A stretch of DNA of 64,000 bases from Hymenopus coronatus (taxonomy: Eukaryota > Arthropoda > Insecta > Mantodea > Hymenopodidae): positions 16,423,001-16,487,000 of the forward strand of contig CM060880.1 in assembly GCA_030762935.1 (NCBI GenBank), written 5' to 3'. Numbering within the stretch: position 1 is the stretch's first letter; every line of letters begins with the position of its first letter. Both the position numbers and the translations under genes were made by a program. Below, piece by piece: positions 10,656-21,815 of the stretch. The notes under the pieces were generated by a model. That model saw nothing but the letters and a program-made list of their open reading frames with translations. It ran no database searches and was not told the origin of the DNA.

Positions 10656-11575
10656 TTTTTATTTTCTCTAGCACTTTTGTACAATGTACTTAGTAGATAG
10701 AGAAGGCATTGTATTCCACCCAAAATTTGATACCGAGATTTCTTTGGAAGCGCATGTTTTGAGCCCTCCTGAATAACAAAAAAACATTTTTAAAAATTGT
10801 GCGTGTGTCTGTGTTTGCATGCACGTGAGCATGTATGTAACATAGCTCAAAAAACAAAAAATCAGTTGAATACCAAATATGGTGCTTAAGTTTAGTATCT
10901 TTCAAAGATTTTCAAAAAAAAGCCCTCCACCCCTAACTACCCTTTACTTGGAATATTTTTTTAAAATTGACATTTTCTCAAAAATAGCTCTAATTATTTT
11001 TAATAAAATGTCATAAGTTTAAGATATTTTCATGACAAACAAAATGTATATCTTGAATTTTTTGGGAATAGCCTCTGAGACCTCTTCATTCTGGGTGACT
11101 TTTGAATAACTTTTGTATAACGGTAAACTATAAGAGATAGACAAAAACTTGCTGCACAAACAGTGTAGATCTCAATAAAACACACAATTTGTTACATACT
11201 TTTTTTTTTTTTTTATTACTTTAAGAGTTAACCATTTTTGAGATATTTCGAGTTGTTGGTTTCAGTTTTAAGCAACTTAAACTTTTTTCAAATGAGAAGA
11301 CATCTGTCTTTTTGTCTCTCTTTTGTTTACTCCTAGTAAGCAGGCAGAACTGAATTTCAATTGTTTCACTTAGCAACCAGCTTTTAAAAGATTTGACTAT
11401 TGCTTTAGCCTAGTGTATTCCTTATTTACCTTCTACTAACAATGAAGTAAGAAGACCAATTCTGGTAAAGTTTATCTTGATTAGTGTGATGTAGATATAA
11501 GAATAATGGTAAGAATAAAAAGACAATTTATTTTGTGGAACAGCTAGAGATATTCATGTGAATGGAAACATTAGA
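10656..11575 (-). mobile_element. RC-1 copy, near full length
   Basis: Begins on the plus strand with the hairpin ATTTTCTCTAGCAC...GTAGATAGAGAAGG, followed by CATTGTATTCCACCCAAAAT. It has a short GT-rich segment near 10801-10840, the conserved GGGAATAGCCTCTGAGACC block and a T run at 11201-11216. It ends with TCATGTGAATGGAAACATTAGA at 11575. Unusual length comes from the T run and small insertions. Confidence 0.8.
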
Positions 11576-11579
11576 TTTT

Positions 11580-11735
11580 TCTAACCACTCTTCTAAAAAC
11601 CATTCTTATAAAAGCTTACTCTTCTCTCTGCTTCTTGCTAAATGAGACAAATTTGTATCACACATTCCTTTGTAGGTAAGGAGGACAGTAGGCTAAAGTG
11701 ATAGATTTTTAAAATGCAGGTCACTATGCAAATGA
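11580..11735 (+). mobile_element. RC-1 5' fragment
   Basis: Collinear with the first 170 bp of RC-1 on the plus strand (CATTCTTATAAAAGCTTACT, CTGCTTCTTGCTAA, AGGCTAAAGTGATAG), placed against the 5' end of the preceding minus copy, so the two 5' ends face each other. Confidence 0.6.
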
Positions 11736-11744
11736 TTAACATCA

Positions 11745-12388
11745 CAAAAAATGTATTTATAGATATTATGTGCTTTAACAAAATCTAATTTGTCATGAAA
11801 ATATTTTAATCATAGGTTTTTTTATTTTTTCAAAATTGGTTCTTAATGATTTTTTATTAAAGTATTATATATTTAAGATATTTGCATCATAAATAAAATG
11901 TATAACTTGAATTTTGTGGGAATCATCTCTGAAGTTCTCCTAATTCTTTTCAAAAGTTCCCATGACATTTGCTTAGCTGGCAAACCATAAGAGAGAGAAA
12001 ATCTAACTACACAAAAAATGTAGATGTCGTTAAAACACATCTATATGTTAGAGCTAACCATTTGCAAGATATTCCTTATTTTTGGTTTAAATTTTCCAAT
12101 AGTTATTACTTTTCTCTATGGGTAGTAGTTGTTTACATTTTTCATTCTGGTCATGTAAAGATAAGAGAATTTCAAGTCTGTCATATAGCGACTGACCTGT
12201 GAAAGATTTGACTTGCTTTAGCCTATTTTATTTGCTTTATTTGTACCTACCTACAAGGAATATGTAATAAAACCATTTGTGCTAATATTTATATCCATTT
12301 GCATGAAACAGATAGAAGAGTAAGCTTTAATATAAACAAGAATAGTTTGTTGCAGAGTAGGTAGAGAAAGTCATGTGAATGGAATATA
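11745..12388 (-). mobile_element. RC-1 copy lacking its hairpin end
   Basis: Carries the RC-1 core and 5' half (ACCATAAGAGAGAGAAAATC; TAGGTAGAGAAAGTCATGTG) and ends near 12388, where the hairpin of the next minus copy starts. This is a head-to-tail junction. Confidence 0.7.
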
Positions 12389-12391
12389 TTT

Positions 12392-13204
12392 TTACATTCT
12401 CTAGCCTGTATGTACAATGTACATAGTGGATAGAGAACATATTGTATTCCACTCAAAAATTTGATGTTGAGATTTCACCGGAAATATGTGTCCCCTGAGT
12501 CCAAAAAAGTATGTTCAGAAAAAGGTCCATGTGAGTCTGAACAGCATAGCTCAAAAACGAAAAGTAATTTAAATACCAAACTTGGTAATCAAGCTCAATA
12601 TCTTCCAAGGATGCGACACAAAGATTTTCAAGAAAATCCCTCAACCCCCAACTATCCTTTACATGGAACATTTTTCAAAAATGACGCTAAAGATTTTGAT
12701 TAATATACTATATATTAAAGATATTAACATCACAAATAAAATGTATGTTTTTAATTTTCTGGGAATAGGCTCAGAAGACCTTTTTATTCTGGTTGCATTT
12801 TGCAGAATTTGGCATAATGGCTAAATTGTAAAAGAGATTTATAAATAGATTTTATTAAAATACATAACTTATGTCTCATCTGTTTTTCTTGTAGAGTTGA
12901 CTGTTTTCGAGATATTCATTTTATTGATCTCAATTTTAAACTAGTTAACTTTTCTCAAACAGGATGATGATACAAGGTGAACCAAACCTCAATTGTTTCA
13001 TAGAGTGACCAGCATATAAAGGGTTTGCCCATCACTGTAGCCTAATGTACTCCCATATTCCCTTCTGCTTACAAGGAAGCAAGTAATAAAACTAATTCTT
13101 CTAATGTTTGTCTAGATTAGCATGGTGTAGAATAAAAGAATAATCTTTTGTAAGAAAAGTTTCTTTGTGATACAGCTAGAGAAATTTATATGAAGGTAAC
13201 ACAT
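12392..13204 (-). mobile_element. RC-1 copy, near full length
   Basis: Hairpin ACATTCTCTAGCC..ATGTACAATGTACATAG..GGATAGAGAAC, then ATTGTATTCCACTCAAAAAT and GAGATTTCACCGGAAATATG. It ends with TTTATATGAAGGTAACACAT. Directly tandem with the copy to its left. Confidence 0.8.
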
Positions 13205-13841
13205 ATTTTTTAGAATGCATTTTGAAGTAAATGAATAGTTTACGAATTGCAATATCTCTGCATACCTCTTACTCTGTGTTAAGAGCACGATTCCATTTTG
13301 GTGGGTCTGAGGGAGGGGTGGTTCATGTTTGATGGAATTCTCTCTTACTTGTGTTGTGTTTTTACCAGGACTTGAAGCACGCTGCCGTCTGAAAGTTGCA
13401 CCTGTTGCACACACACATTTCCTCTTACTCTGACTGCACCAACCTGATGCTTGTTGTCAGTTGCCAAAGGATGTGGTAAAACTGCATTCAGGACATGCCC
13501 CATGCTACCACTTGAGTTCTTAAGGGGAGATGTAGGCATGTTTGTGCGATAAAATAGTACACCTTTTTAAAGCAACATATATTAGTTATTTATAGACTAT
13601 TATTTGTGAGTGGTATGTTTAGTATATGAGCGCGTAAGTCGAGTATTCTAATTTCTCATGAGCAAATAATAGTCTAATAAGCCATGTGTAATATACGTTT
13701 TATCCTATCCTAATATTTACTGAAATATTCTTATATTTATTAACATTATTAGTCATTATTACGAGGAATTTTAGTTGTGACGTAGGTAGTGCTTTGTTTT
13801 AATTTATATAATAACACAGATTGAGTCGATCAGACACTCAT
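13205..13841. other. unassigned
   Basis: No recognised exon. This marks the right edge of the first RC-1-rich block; no further clear RC-1 copy occurs until about 32.2 kb. Confidence 0.5.
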
Positions 13842-14281
13842 TGGCTTCACATACCTAAAATTTTTCCTGACGCATTTCACCTTCAGTTGAAGGCACCATC
13901 AAGGTGTCGACTGGCTGGAACCCTGGTGCTTCTGTGGGTCTTTCTTCTCTGGGGTGGAGACATCTGATGGTGGTTTTATGGGGCTTAGTAGCGAGTTAAC
14001 TTCTGGCGGGATGTCAAAGTTCATAAGAAAATCACTGTGTTTTATTATATAAATCTTTTCCCAAATATTTAATCCTGACGTAACACTGACTGGTTTTAAT
14101 AAATGAGTTTTTTTCTCTATGTTGTGATGGTCATTCCAAAAGTGTGCTGCCACTGCAGATTTATTGGTTTCTTTGTTTTTGATGTTGCCGAAATGTTCCT
14201 TTAATCTAGTTCCAATGTTCCTTTTGATTTTGCCAATGTATACTTTGTTGCAGTCGAAACAGTTAATTTTATAAATGCTGG
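13842..14281 (-). pseudogene. Penelope-like element, GIY-YIG endonuclease end
   Basis: On the minus strand, SIYKINCFDCNKVYIGKIKR (14278-14220) is followed by a conserved RLKEH. This is the GIY-YIG nuclease motif, with SIY for GIY, as found at the C-terminus of Penelope-like reverse transcriptases, including the linker cysteines. AVAAHFWNDHHNI and a lysine-rich tail follow to about 13899, then a 3' untranslated segment to 13842. The reverse transcriptase is missing: coding is cut at 14281, where an inverted copy of the same element's end begins. The retained frame is open for more than 120 codons, so the copy is fairly young. Confidence 0.8.
13866..13905 (-). ncRNA. hammerhead-like ribozyme motif, left arm
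   Basis: Minus-strand order: CCT, TTGATGG, a stem-loop GCCTTC-AACT-GAAGGT, GAAA, a two-pair stem ATGCGT, then C followed by AGG. The layout resembles the minimal type I hammerheads with very short helix III known from Penelope-like elements. The CUGAUGA core is imperfect, so this may be inactive or a chance resemblance. Confidence 0.35.
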
Positions 14282-14283
14282 TC

Positions 14284-14527
14284 TTACGTCAGAATTAAAT
14301 ATTTGGAAAAAGATTTATATAAAAAAAAAACACAGTGATTTTCTTATGAACTTTGACATCCTGCCAGAAGTTAACTCGCTACTAAGCCTCATAAAACCAC
14401 CTTCAGATGTCTCCACCTCAGAGAAGAAAGACCCACAGAAGCACCAGGGTTCCAGCCAGTCGACACCTTAATGATGCCTTCAACTGAAGGTGAAATGCGT
14501 CTGGAAAAATTTTAGGTATGTGAAGCC
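14284..14527 (+). repeat. inverted partial copy of the Penelope-like 3' end
   Basis: The plus strand repeats, in opposite orientation and with high identity, the C-terminal coding and 3' untranslated part of the element at 13842-14086. Shared pieces are AGTGATTTTCTTATGAACTT, AAGCACCAGGGTTCCAGCCA and the end TTTTAGGTATGTGAAGCCA. The two arms (about 245 bp each) are separated by about 200 bp. Confidence 0.8.
14466..14503 (+). ncRNA. hammerhead-like ribozyme motif, right arm
   Basis: Same layout as the left arm: ATGAT, the stem-loop GCCTTC-AACT-GAAGGT, GAAA, ATGCGTC and TGG. CG-to-TG changes in both arms suggest a decayed GGCGAAACGCGTC ancestor. Confidence 0.35.
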
Positions 14528-14529
14528 AT

Positions 14530-15330
14530 AGTATCTGGTTGCCTTAATCTGTATTATTTTATAAATTATTACTGTGCTTCACATGTTAATTCTAATTGGT
14601 TTTTAACTATTTTGTAACTACTATTGCTTTGTTTGTTTGTTGCTGCATTACCCTGTCGGAATAAACAGTTTCAATTCTGGTTGTTTAAACTACACCAAAT
14701 AAATCAATGAAAATAGATATTCCCAAAGAAATTTTATATTATACTGAAAAAGCTGTATTTATCTTGTTACCTGGCAAGTTGAAGGATTTTATATGAAGGA
14801 ATTTTCATTATTTAAAGAATGGGGAGCTGCCAAAGGAGTTAAAATAATTTGCAATGAAATAAAGACTTATTTTTGTTGTTTTCTAGGATACATGAAATGT
14901 ATACATGCAGTCTACAGGATAGGATAAAATGTATTATTTCATGCTAACCTACTGGCTTTCTAACTTCAAAAGTAGTACATATTTTTTTTTTTTTTTTTTT
15001 GTTCTGGTGTAATATTTCTTGTGCATGTGGTATTTCAGTCATGGGATTCTGAAAGTCAAAAAAGTGCTGATAACTAAATTGTTTAAGCAGGTTTCAATTG
15101 CTGGGTTTCAAATTCCCTATCTAAGAATTTCCTTTTTGTTTTTTTCTCACCTTTTTTCACGATAAACTTGAAAGTAATAATGTTCTTAAATGAAATATCC
15201 AAGTGTAAATTAATTCAATGTTTGACTAAAACTCTTGACATCCACAAGATGATTCAATAAAACCAAATGTTTACAATTGAGTAATAAACACTTAATAGAT
15301 TATTTGTGTAAATTAAGAAGTATATGAAGG
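14530..15330. other. unassigned
   Basis: AT-rich, with a T run at about 14981-15000. No exon or repeat recognised. Confidence 0.5.
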
Positions 15331-15640
15331 CGCAGCACTGTGGCTGAGTGGTTACACCACTTGCGTCTTACCAAGGGGGCCCATGTTCTATCCTAGGGGA
15401 CTGCTTGTGGGAGTTATGGTGGACAAAGCAGCATCTGGTCAGGTTTTCTCCAGTTTTTACCACCATTCATTCCACCTCCTACTCCATAAATCACCTTTCC
15501 TTTCATCCATTTCACCATCATTTCACAACATCTCTTCCTTGCTCTCATGCTCGACACTAGGCTGATCACCCACCCTGGCTATTTTCTCTTATCCAGAGCC
15601 TATCTGTTCAACAGACATCTTACCCCTTGTAAATTCTGGA
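15331..15640 (+). mobile_element. SINE type B
   Basis: tRNA-like head GCAGCACTGTGGCTGAGTGG with CATGTTCTATCCTAG as a decayed box B. The central block (GTGGACAAAGCAGC...GGTTTTCTCC...ATTCATTCCACC, 15419-15476) is shared with SINE type F. The 3' part has CTAGGCTGATCACCCACCCT. The open frames here are translations of this repeat. Confidence 0.75.
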
Positions 15641-16382
15641 TAAGTCCTCCATGTATGGAGGGTAAAATTTCTTGAAAATTATGTTCCATGAATGACCTAT
15701 TTTGCAATGACAGTCTTCCAGCCAGCACATCTGACTTCTGCAACATTTCAACAGTGAATATTGTTAAAGCCTACAAGAGAGCAGTCAAATTGGTTCATAA
15801 AGATGACTCCAGAGCACATACTGCTAGAATTTCCATGGCAACTGCAAATCAAGTCATCTTGGAAAAGGAAGACAAATATATGGCCTCCAAGATCCCTGGG
15901 TTTCTTTGTGTATAACTACTTTCGGGGGCATTTAAAGGGCAAGGTTTATTTAAGTTGTTCATGGAACCTTGTGGACCTTAAAGACTATATGATAAAGGAG
16001 AACCTGGAAGGAAAGCCTTATTCAGGTAACTCACCCCAACCAAGGGCCCCCCCCCCTTACAGAAAGGTTACCCCCACACCATGACAGTGGCAGCATTAAT
16101 AATAAATAATTGTGATAAATTATTTGGCTGTTCAAACTACTAGATTTATTCAAATTTCTCCTCTTCATTTAAACATTTACAGTATTATTCCCATTTTCAG
16201 TATGCTTATTTACATTTCAGAATTGATAACAGTGATTTTTGTTTTGTTTTTCAACTTGTATAAAAAAATGTCATGTTTCGGGTGAAGGAGTGATAACTTT
16301 GTGTATTCGAATAGCTGAATTTTGAACCATAAATCAACAAGTTGTTATTGTATTGCAAATATATTTTATTTGTTATTTTAAA
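15641..16382. other. unassigned, with a SINE A-like fragment
   Basis: At about 15985-16060 the minus strand reads GGTGAGTTACCTGAATAAGG, as in the type A SINE body. The rest is unassigned. Two overlapping frames of 75 and 107 codons at 15688-16084 match no known family. Confidence 0.4.
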
Positions 16383-16660
16383 AATGTGGATACTGAGCTA
16401 AGTGAGGGTTGCAGTAACATGTACAACTCGGAATTGGGAGGCCCCAAATTAAAACCCCCAGTGCAACCAACCTGAGGCAGCTTTTCCTCAAATGCTGGGT
16501 TGGATAATTTAATCTGTGAATTTTCCTATCATCCCTTTCATTGCTGCATTTCATTTTCTTCCTTTTCACATCTCTGCTAGGCATTGGGCTGATCACCCAT
16601 CCTGGATATGCTATGATCCAGAGTTTGCTTGCTCCTTGACAGGCTGCTGAGTTAAGGCAT
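16383..16660 (+). mobile_element. SINE type B-like, decayed
   Basis: Shares the 3' segment with the copy at 15331 (GCATTGGGCTGATCACCCAT; CATCCTGGATATG) and a decayed head near 16392-16470. The central block is poorly preserved. Confidence 0.5.
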
Positions 16661-18389
16661 TACTTTGTAGGTCCTGAGCATTGTGTTCTATAAAGAGTAG
16701 GATAATTTGATGAAGAAAACTGTGGACACAAAATTACCATCCTTTACTTCATCCTGGAGTTTTGTTATCCTATCACCAAAAATAAGTATCAACTGCAGCT
16801 TGTTCAAAAGAAACAGTTGAACAGCTTTTACACAACATTGTTACAGCTCCTTTGACATTCATAGAGATGTATAATCTTTAAAAATTAGATAAAAAATAAA
16901 ATTTATTAAATAAAAGCCATTTCTTTGAATTTATTGAAATAGAAATCATATTAATACCTTTGTAAAAGTTTCAGATAAATGATATGTAAATGTAATGCTG
17001 CAATTAGAAAACAGTGGAAATAATATTAATGATTAAAACTTAGTTTTATTAAAAATTCTCAAAATTTGATAACTGTTATTAATAAAAACATGACACCAAT
17101 TTGGTAAGATGTTACATTCAGGCTTGCATCTCTCCTTAACGGTATGAGCCACACACTGCTAAGAGGGGAAGGGGGACTAGAGGAAATACAGTGTTTATTA
17201 TTTTTTGTTTTTTGTCTTTTTTTTTTAACTATATTTCCAGGTTGGAAACCGCTGTTAAGAGGTAGCATATGATGGCAAAGGGACATGTTCTTTATGCAGT
17301 TTAGGTTAGATACCCAGTCTGCTAGCCGTAGAAAACATAGGCAATTACTGGGAGATAAAAGCATATTTTCCTATATTCAGAAAATTATAAACAAATTTCT
17401 ACAAGGGCCATTTTTAAATTTATTCTGTTTTGTTGTGAAGAAGAGGAACAATTGATTAACACATGCCCTTCCAATGTCACTGCTGTGTAAAATATATGGT
17501 CCCTTTTGCTTATTTGATTTTATTCGGTTTTAAATGTAGGTACTTCTTCAAGCTTTGGTAATCAAATATGATACAAATTCATTTAACCAGTCCTTAATAT
17601 TTTTTTAATGCAAATTGCAACTCTGCTCAGTGATGAAGTATATTCTGAATGTTCATGTCCTCGTAAACGGGCACAGGAATTTCTAAGCATTAAGGAACTG
17701 TTACTGGACTTAAGGTAGGGACTTTGCAGGTAGCAAGCCACACCCAATTCTTTACATAGACTGATGGTGAAAACATTTGCAAAACCAGTTTTATCTGCTG
17801 GTTAGTGACCCTTGGCTGCAGTCTTTTATGTTCTTTGTATTGATATATGATTTGAGCGTATACTTTTTCCAAAACATGATGGCCTTGCCTTTTCCTGCCA
17901 CTGGGCAATAACCATTATCAAACAAAAGGTGACCCTCATTAGGAGGTTGCAAATCACGTAGCCAAATGCATATTTACTTCAGTTTCATCAGCAGTCTAAT
18001 TTCATGTTTGATGTGGTAAAGGTTTCCAAAGTTGTAAGTTTGTGTTTAACATGTCATTCATTTTTTGACCCTGGATATCACTTGAACCTGATGACTCCTA
18101 ACCTTCACGAAAAACCATGAAAAATAAGAATAGCACTGTCATTGGAAGAAGTGCTAAGTTATGTAAACGGTGGTGATAGTGAAAACTGTAAGATCTTTCT
18201 TACAGAGCATTCTTAATGGGACTAGTGTAATAAGGCCTATATTACACTATCAGATTTCTATGTAAAATGTGATCATATGATAAAACATTTTATAGTATAG
18301 CATAGCATCTTTGACCACATCTTGCTGTGACATAGTTCTGTGATAAAAGTTATACCCACCATCATACCTTTGATCACATCTGTGGTTAG
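16661..18389. other. unassigned
   Basis: No recognised gene or repeat in this 1.7-kb AT-rich stretch. A 72-codon minus-strand frame at 17908-17690 has no family motif I recognise. Confidence 0.5.
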
Positions 18390-18675
18390 TCGCCCTCTGT
18401 GGTGTAATGGTTACCATGCTAACTTCACATAGCCAAGGTCACGGGTTCAAACCCAGCAGAGGACAATGGATTTTTTCGGGTGTAAAAATCCTTAGAATGG
18501 CTTCCTTCGGAAGGGAAGTAAAGCTGTGGGTCCCGTATTGTAGTTTTATGGCACGTAAAAGAACTTCAGGCCTCATAGAGAGGCCTCTGAGCAAAATTAA
18601 GCGTTCTTTCACGCCCAGTATAGAATGGGACGCTGAGAACCACAGCAGTTAAAGAGCGTCCATAAAGAACACACA
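18390..18675 (+). mobile_element. SINE type C
   Basis: tRNA-derived. Box A lies in GTGGTGTAATGGTTACCATG and box B in CACGGGTTCAAACCC. The body contains GAATGGCTTCCTTCGGAAGG, AGAGGCCTCTGAGCAAAATT and CTTTCACGCCCAGTATAGAA and ends near GTCCATAAAG. It is the most frequent SINE in the window (six copies) and averages about 270 bp. Confidence 0.85.
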
Positions 18676-19335
18676 ATTTTTTTCCAATAATTAATATATT
18701 ATTGTGTTAATGAGGTTGAAGAACATTCTGTGTTATGGGAGTACCACTTATGAAATATTTACATAAGGCTAAACACAAGAAAAATAATCAATTCCCTTTA
18801 ACACAAGATTGGCAAGACTCATTACAGCAAAACTTCACCCACTTTCGCTTCTTTTTACTTGGTAACCATTACACCACAGAGGGTGGCTTAATTATTAGAA
18901 TTATAACACTGTGAAGCACTGTATTATAATTAACCTTCACATTGATTCGCCTTCACATATCCAATTTTGAAATTTGCAAAGACAGTTGAAAAAGAAAATG
19001 CAAGTTAAACTTGCTGATAATGTGAACAGTTCCACTTCTTCCCATGCTATGCAAGTGAATGGAGTACCATTGCACTTTCTAGATTACGTGCATTCTGGCA
19101 TTTTAATTCTGTTTGCTTTGCTTTCATAACCTTGACTACTCACTGACAATGCCTCTCCTTCCAGAAGATGGTTAGTGTGAAGCATTGCAGACAGCACTGC
19201 CATCTTTGGTTAATACTGCAAACAATTGACTACAGCTTTTCCTGCTAGAGGGCCATAGACAGAGAAACAGTGGTTAGTGAATGTACAATGGTGATACCAA
19301 TAAAGAAGTGTAAATGTGAATAATGTTTAAATTGT
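18676..19335. other. unassigned, with a short SINE C fragment
   Basis: GGTAACCATTACACCACAGA at about 18859-18885 is the minus-strand head of a type C SINE without its body. Nothing else identified. Confidence 0.5.
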
Positions 19336-19469
19336 GGATTACTCCCCTTCCATTACTCTCAACAACACAACTATTTGATTCCCTCACATTTTCTGGTGCT
19401 GAAATCCAAATCTACCATAAAATGTGGAGAAATCGAAGTAGTTGTGTTGAGAGTAATGGAAGGGGAATA
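19336..19469. repeat. 134-bp foldback repeat
   Basis: The outer arm TCCCCTTCCATTACTCTCAA at 19340-19363 is mirrored by TTGAGAGTAATGGAAGGGGA near 19446-19467. The similarity continues inward (CCTCACATTTTCTGG against CCATAAAATGTGGAG), leaving a very short loop near 19400-19405. Arms are about 65 bp. Confidence 0.75.
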
Positions 19470-19500
19470 AACCGCTGTTTAAATGCTCTTCACATTTATA

Positions 19501-19847
19501 TAACTCCATGGCACGACAGCTCACGGGGAACCTTGGCCTACCGCCCGGCCGCTGCGTCCCCCATCTCGGTCCACTACAGACGTCATGGATGGGGTGCAGT
19601 ATTGGAGGGTGAGACGTGGTCAGCGCCTCGAGCCCCTCCCGGCCGGTTAATGCGGTCCTCACGACCTGGAGCCGCTACTTCTCCATCAAGTAGCTCCTCA
19701 ATTGGCCCCCCAGGGATCTCACGAGGCTGAGTGCACCCCGGTCCAGGTCTCCCAGCGGGGGAAAAATCCCCACGCCGGTACTGGGGATCGAACCCAGGTC
19801 TCCCGCTTGGCAGGCAGCTGCGCTACCACCGCGCTAAGGAGACGACC
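19501..19847 (-). mobile_element. SINE type E, GC-rich, with 13-bp duplication
   Basis: Read on the minus strand, the head TCCTTAGCGCGGTGGTAGCG and GACCTGGGTTCGATCCCCAG is a well-preserved tRNA-like box A and box B. The body is strikingly GC-rich against its AT-rich surroundings. The target duplication CTTCACATTTATA is exact at 19488-19500 and 19848-19860. Open frames across this stretch are products of its base composition. Confidence 0.9.
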
Positions 19848-19968
19848 CTTCACATTTATACTTCTGTATTAGTATCACATTGTACATATGCCTCTTTTAC
19901 TAATCACCAATCACCATGACATCTTGACTCTTCTAGGAGGAAAAGCTCTACAGCTTCCATGGCTAGGG

Positions 19969-20089
19969 TTATGGTTTCCGGTGTAGGCTACACTGCCCTC
20001 AGCCGATGGTTTGCTGCAGCCTATGTTGAACTTCTTCCTCGGGCCACGGCAGAGAAGGAAATGACGTGACCTACACCAGAAACCATAAT
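19969..20089. mobile_element. MITE-like inverted-repeat element
   Basis: TTATGGTTTCCGGTGTAGG at 19969-19987 is mirrored by CCTACACCAGAAACCATAA at 20070-20088, one mismatch apart. The 120-bp unit has no coding capacity. The superfamily is not determinable without other copies. Confidence 0.5.
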
Positions 20090-20359
20090 TCCAAAGGAAA
20101 AGCAATAGTTAAATTGTTTGCAATGTTACCCAACAAATGCCAAATGCTGTATGCAAACCTCCACAGTTAGTGAATGCTAAACTGCGTGCGCATTGCATTT
20201 CTAAAATGCACACAAAATAAATTCTGTGTTCCCAGTGTTAATGCTGTACACAGGTGAAAACTGAAATGTCAGATCTTTGGGAAGAAAAATTCTAACACAT
20301 CCACTGTCAGAATGGAGTTTAAAACATTATGGACAGCTTCTTCAAATTGTTTGAGGATT

Positions 20360-20620
20360 GCCTCCATGGTCATGTGGTCAGCAAACTGACTTCTCATCTG
20401 GAGGTCCCGGGTTTGATTCGCAGCTGGGGCAGGGGAATTTTTCTTTAATCAGAATTATTCCCTAACCCCGCTCAGAGCCTAGAAGTATGTATGTGAGAGT
20501 GAAAGTGCATGTGTTTAAGGAAAATAAAATGATTTAAACCCAACATAAAGAACATACAGCTGTGTTGTTTCTAATGCAAAACCCCTGATATGATCTTAGA
20601 TAAATGAAACGAAATAAAAA
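20360..20620 (+). mobile_element. SINE type D
   Basis: Head GCCTCCATGGTCATGTGGTC and GTCCCGGGTTTGATTCGCAG give box A and box B. The body has AATCAGAATTATTCCCTAAC and GAGAGTGAAAGTGCATGTG, and the 3' end is AAATGAAACGAAATAAA. Collinear with 24862-25137. Confidence 0.8.
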
Positions 20621-21424
20621 GTTTTTGAGTGTCAATTTTTAACAACTAAACACATTTGTCAATAATTATAATTTATGGAAGCAGTGTATACAGCAGTGAC
20701 ATTCAGTTTTCCAAATTTTCTTTTATACTTAACAACATTGCAGTTACTTTAACAATGATCCTTGTAAAACAGTGGTGTTTGAAAACTGTGTTGAAGCATG
20801 AAAACTTTTGGCAGTTGTTGCTTTGTGAGTTTACAGGAAGGTAAAACTCTTTAAGATTAAGGAGGAGCTAGAAATGGGATGGGTTTGTTCTTTTGGCAAC
20901 TGGCTTGGAGTGCACCTTCACGACACCTTTCTATTGCATGAGAGCTACAGAATTGTTATCATGGCAACTTTGTGAAAGAGAGGAGAGCGAACTGCAACCT
21001 TTTAGTTATGAGGCCATTCATGCTTTAGGAAACAATAAAAATTCAATTTGTGTAGATTAAATTTTCAAAAAATTATAATACAATCTTTTACAAGGACCCT
21101 GCATCCTGGGTGGAAGCCACACAGGATATTTTAAAGGTTTTGTCTTCTGTACTTTTGAAAATATTTTTTCATTGTTTGTCCAAGGTATGTTATCTTTGGT
21201 CTAGTTAAAAAGATTAGTTTTATGAAATAGAGTATGATTTAGGAAGTTCATTCATGTTTGGAATCAATGTAATTTGTCTCATTTTGAAAAACACCAACTT
21301 TGGGGGGAAAATAGTAATAGCATTTTTTAAAAAAAAGCAATGTAAGTGCATTGTTCTTAAATATTTTTATTAAGTTACTTAAACTTTAACTGATGTCTAA
21401 CAGAATTGTGCATAGGCATCTCCA
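20621..21424. other. unassigned
   Basis: AT-rich; nothing recognised. Confidence 0.5.
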
Positions 21425-21560
21425 TAATGTGGGAGTTGGGTGTCTATTGTTATTGTGGAGATTCTGAGTTTAAGTCTTAGTTGGGTTGAGTTGCCTGGAT
21501 AGGACTTTTCCAGGGTTTTCATGTACCTTATAAGATCATATACAGTAAGTATGCTACAAA
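21425..21560 (+). mobile_element. SINE type A-like, decayed
   Basis: GAGTTTAAGTCTTAG followed by GAGTTGCCTGGATAGGACTT and TTCCAGGGTTTTC is collinear with the box B and body of type A, but the head and tail are poorly conserved. Confidence 0.45.
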
Positions 21561-21815
21561 ACTTAGCCATTAGGCACACGCTCCATCTCTAGGTTATGTA
21601 CTGTGCCTTGGCTGGCAGTCGCACGGCCCATCACCCAGTCACACATGTGTGTACGTCAAATAAAATCTTAAATCTCATTAACAATTATCAAAATAAACAC
21701 AACAGTAGATGTTGAACATTCCTGGACAACAATAAACCTTGTATGTTTGAGTTTTAAAAGTTTTGTTGCTTTCTATGCTGAAGCTTTCAAAATATCAGTT
21801 TCTGGTGCAAGATGC

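Noticed and set aside
15688..16084. Overlapping frames of 75 and 107 codons
   Set aside because: No motif, and part of the stretch is SINE A-like on the other strand.
19323..19730. 135-codon plus-strand frame and its 92-codon minus-strand partner
   Set aside because: Both run through the GC-rich type E SINE and the foldback; stop codons are scarce there because of base composition.
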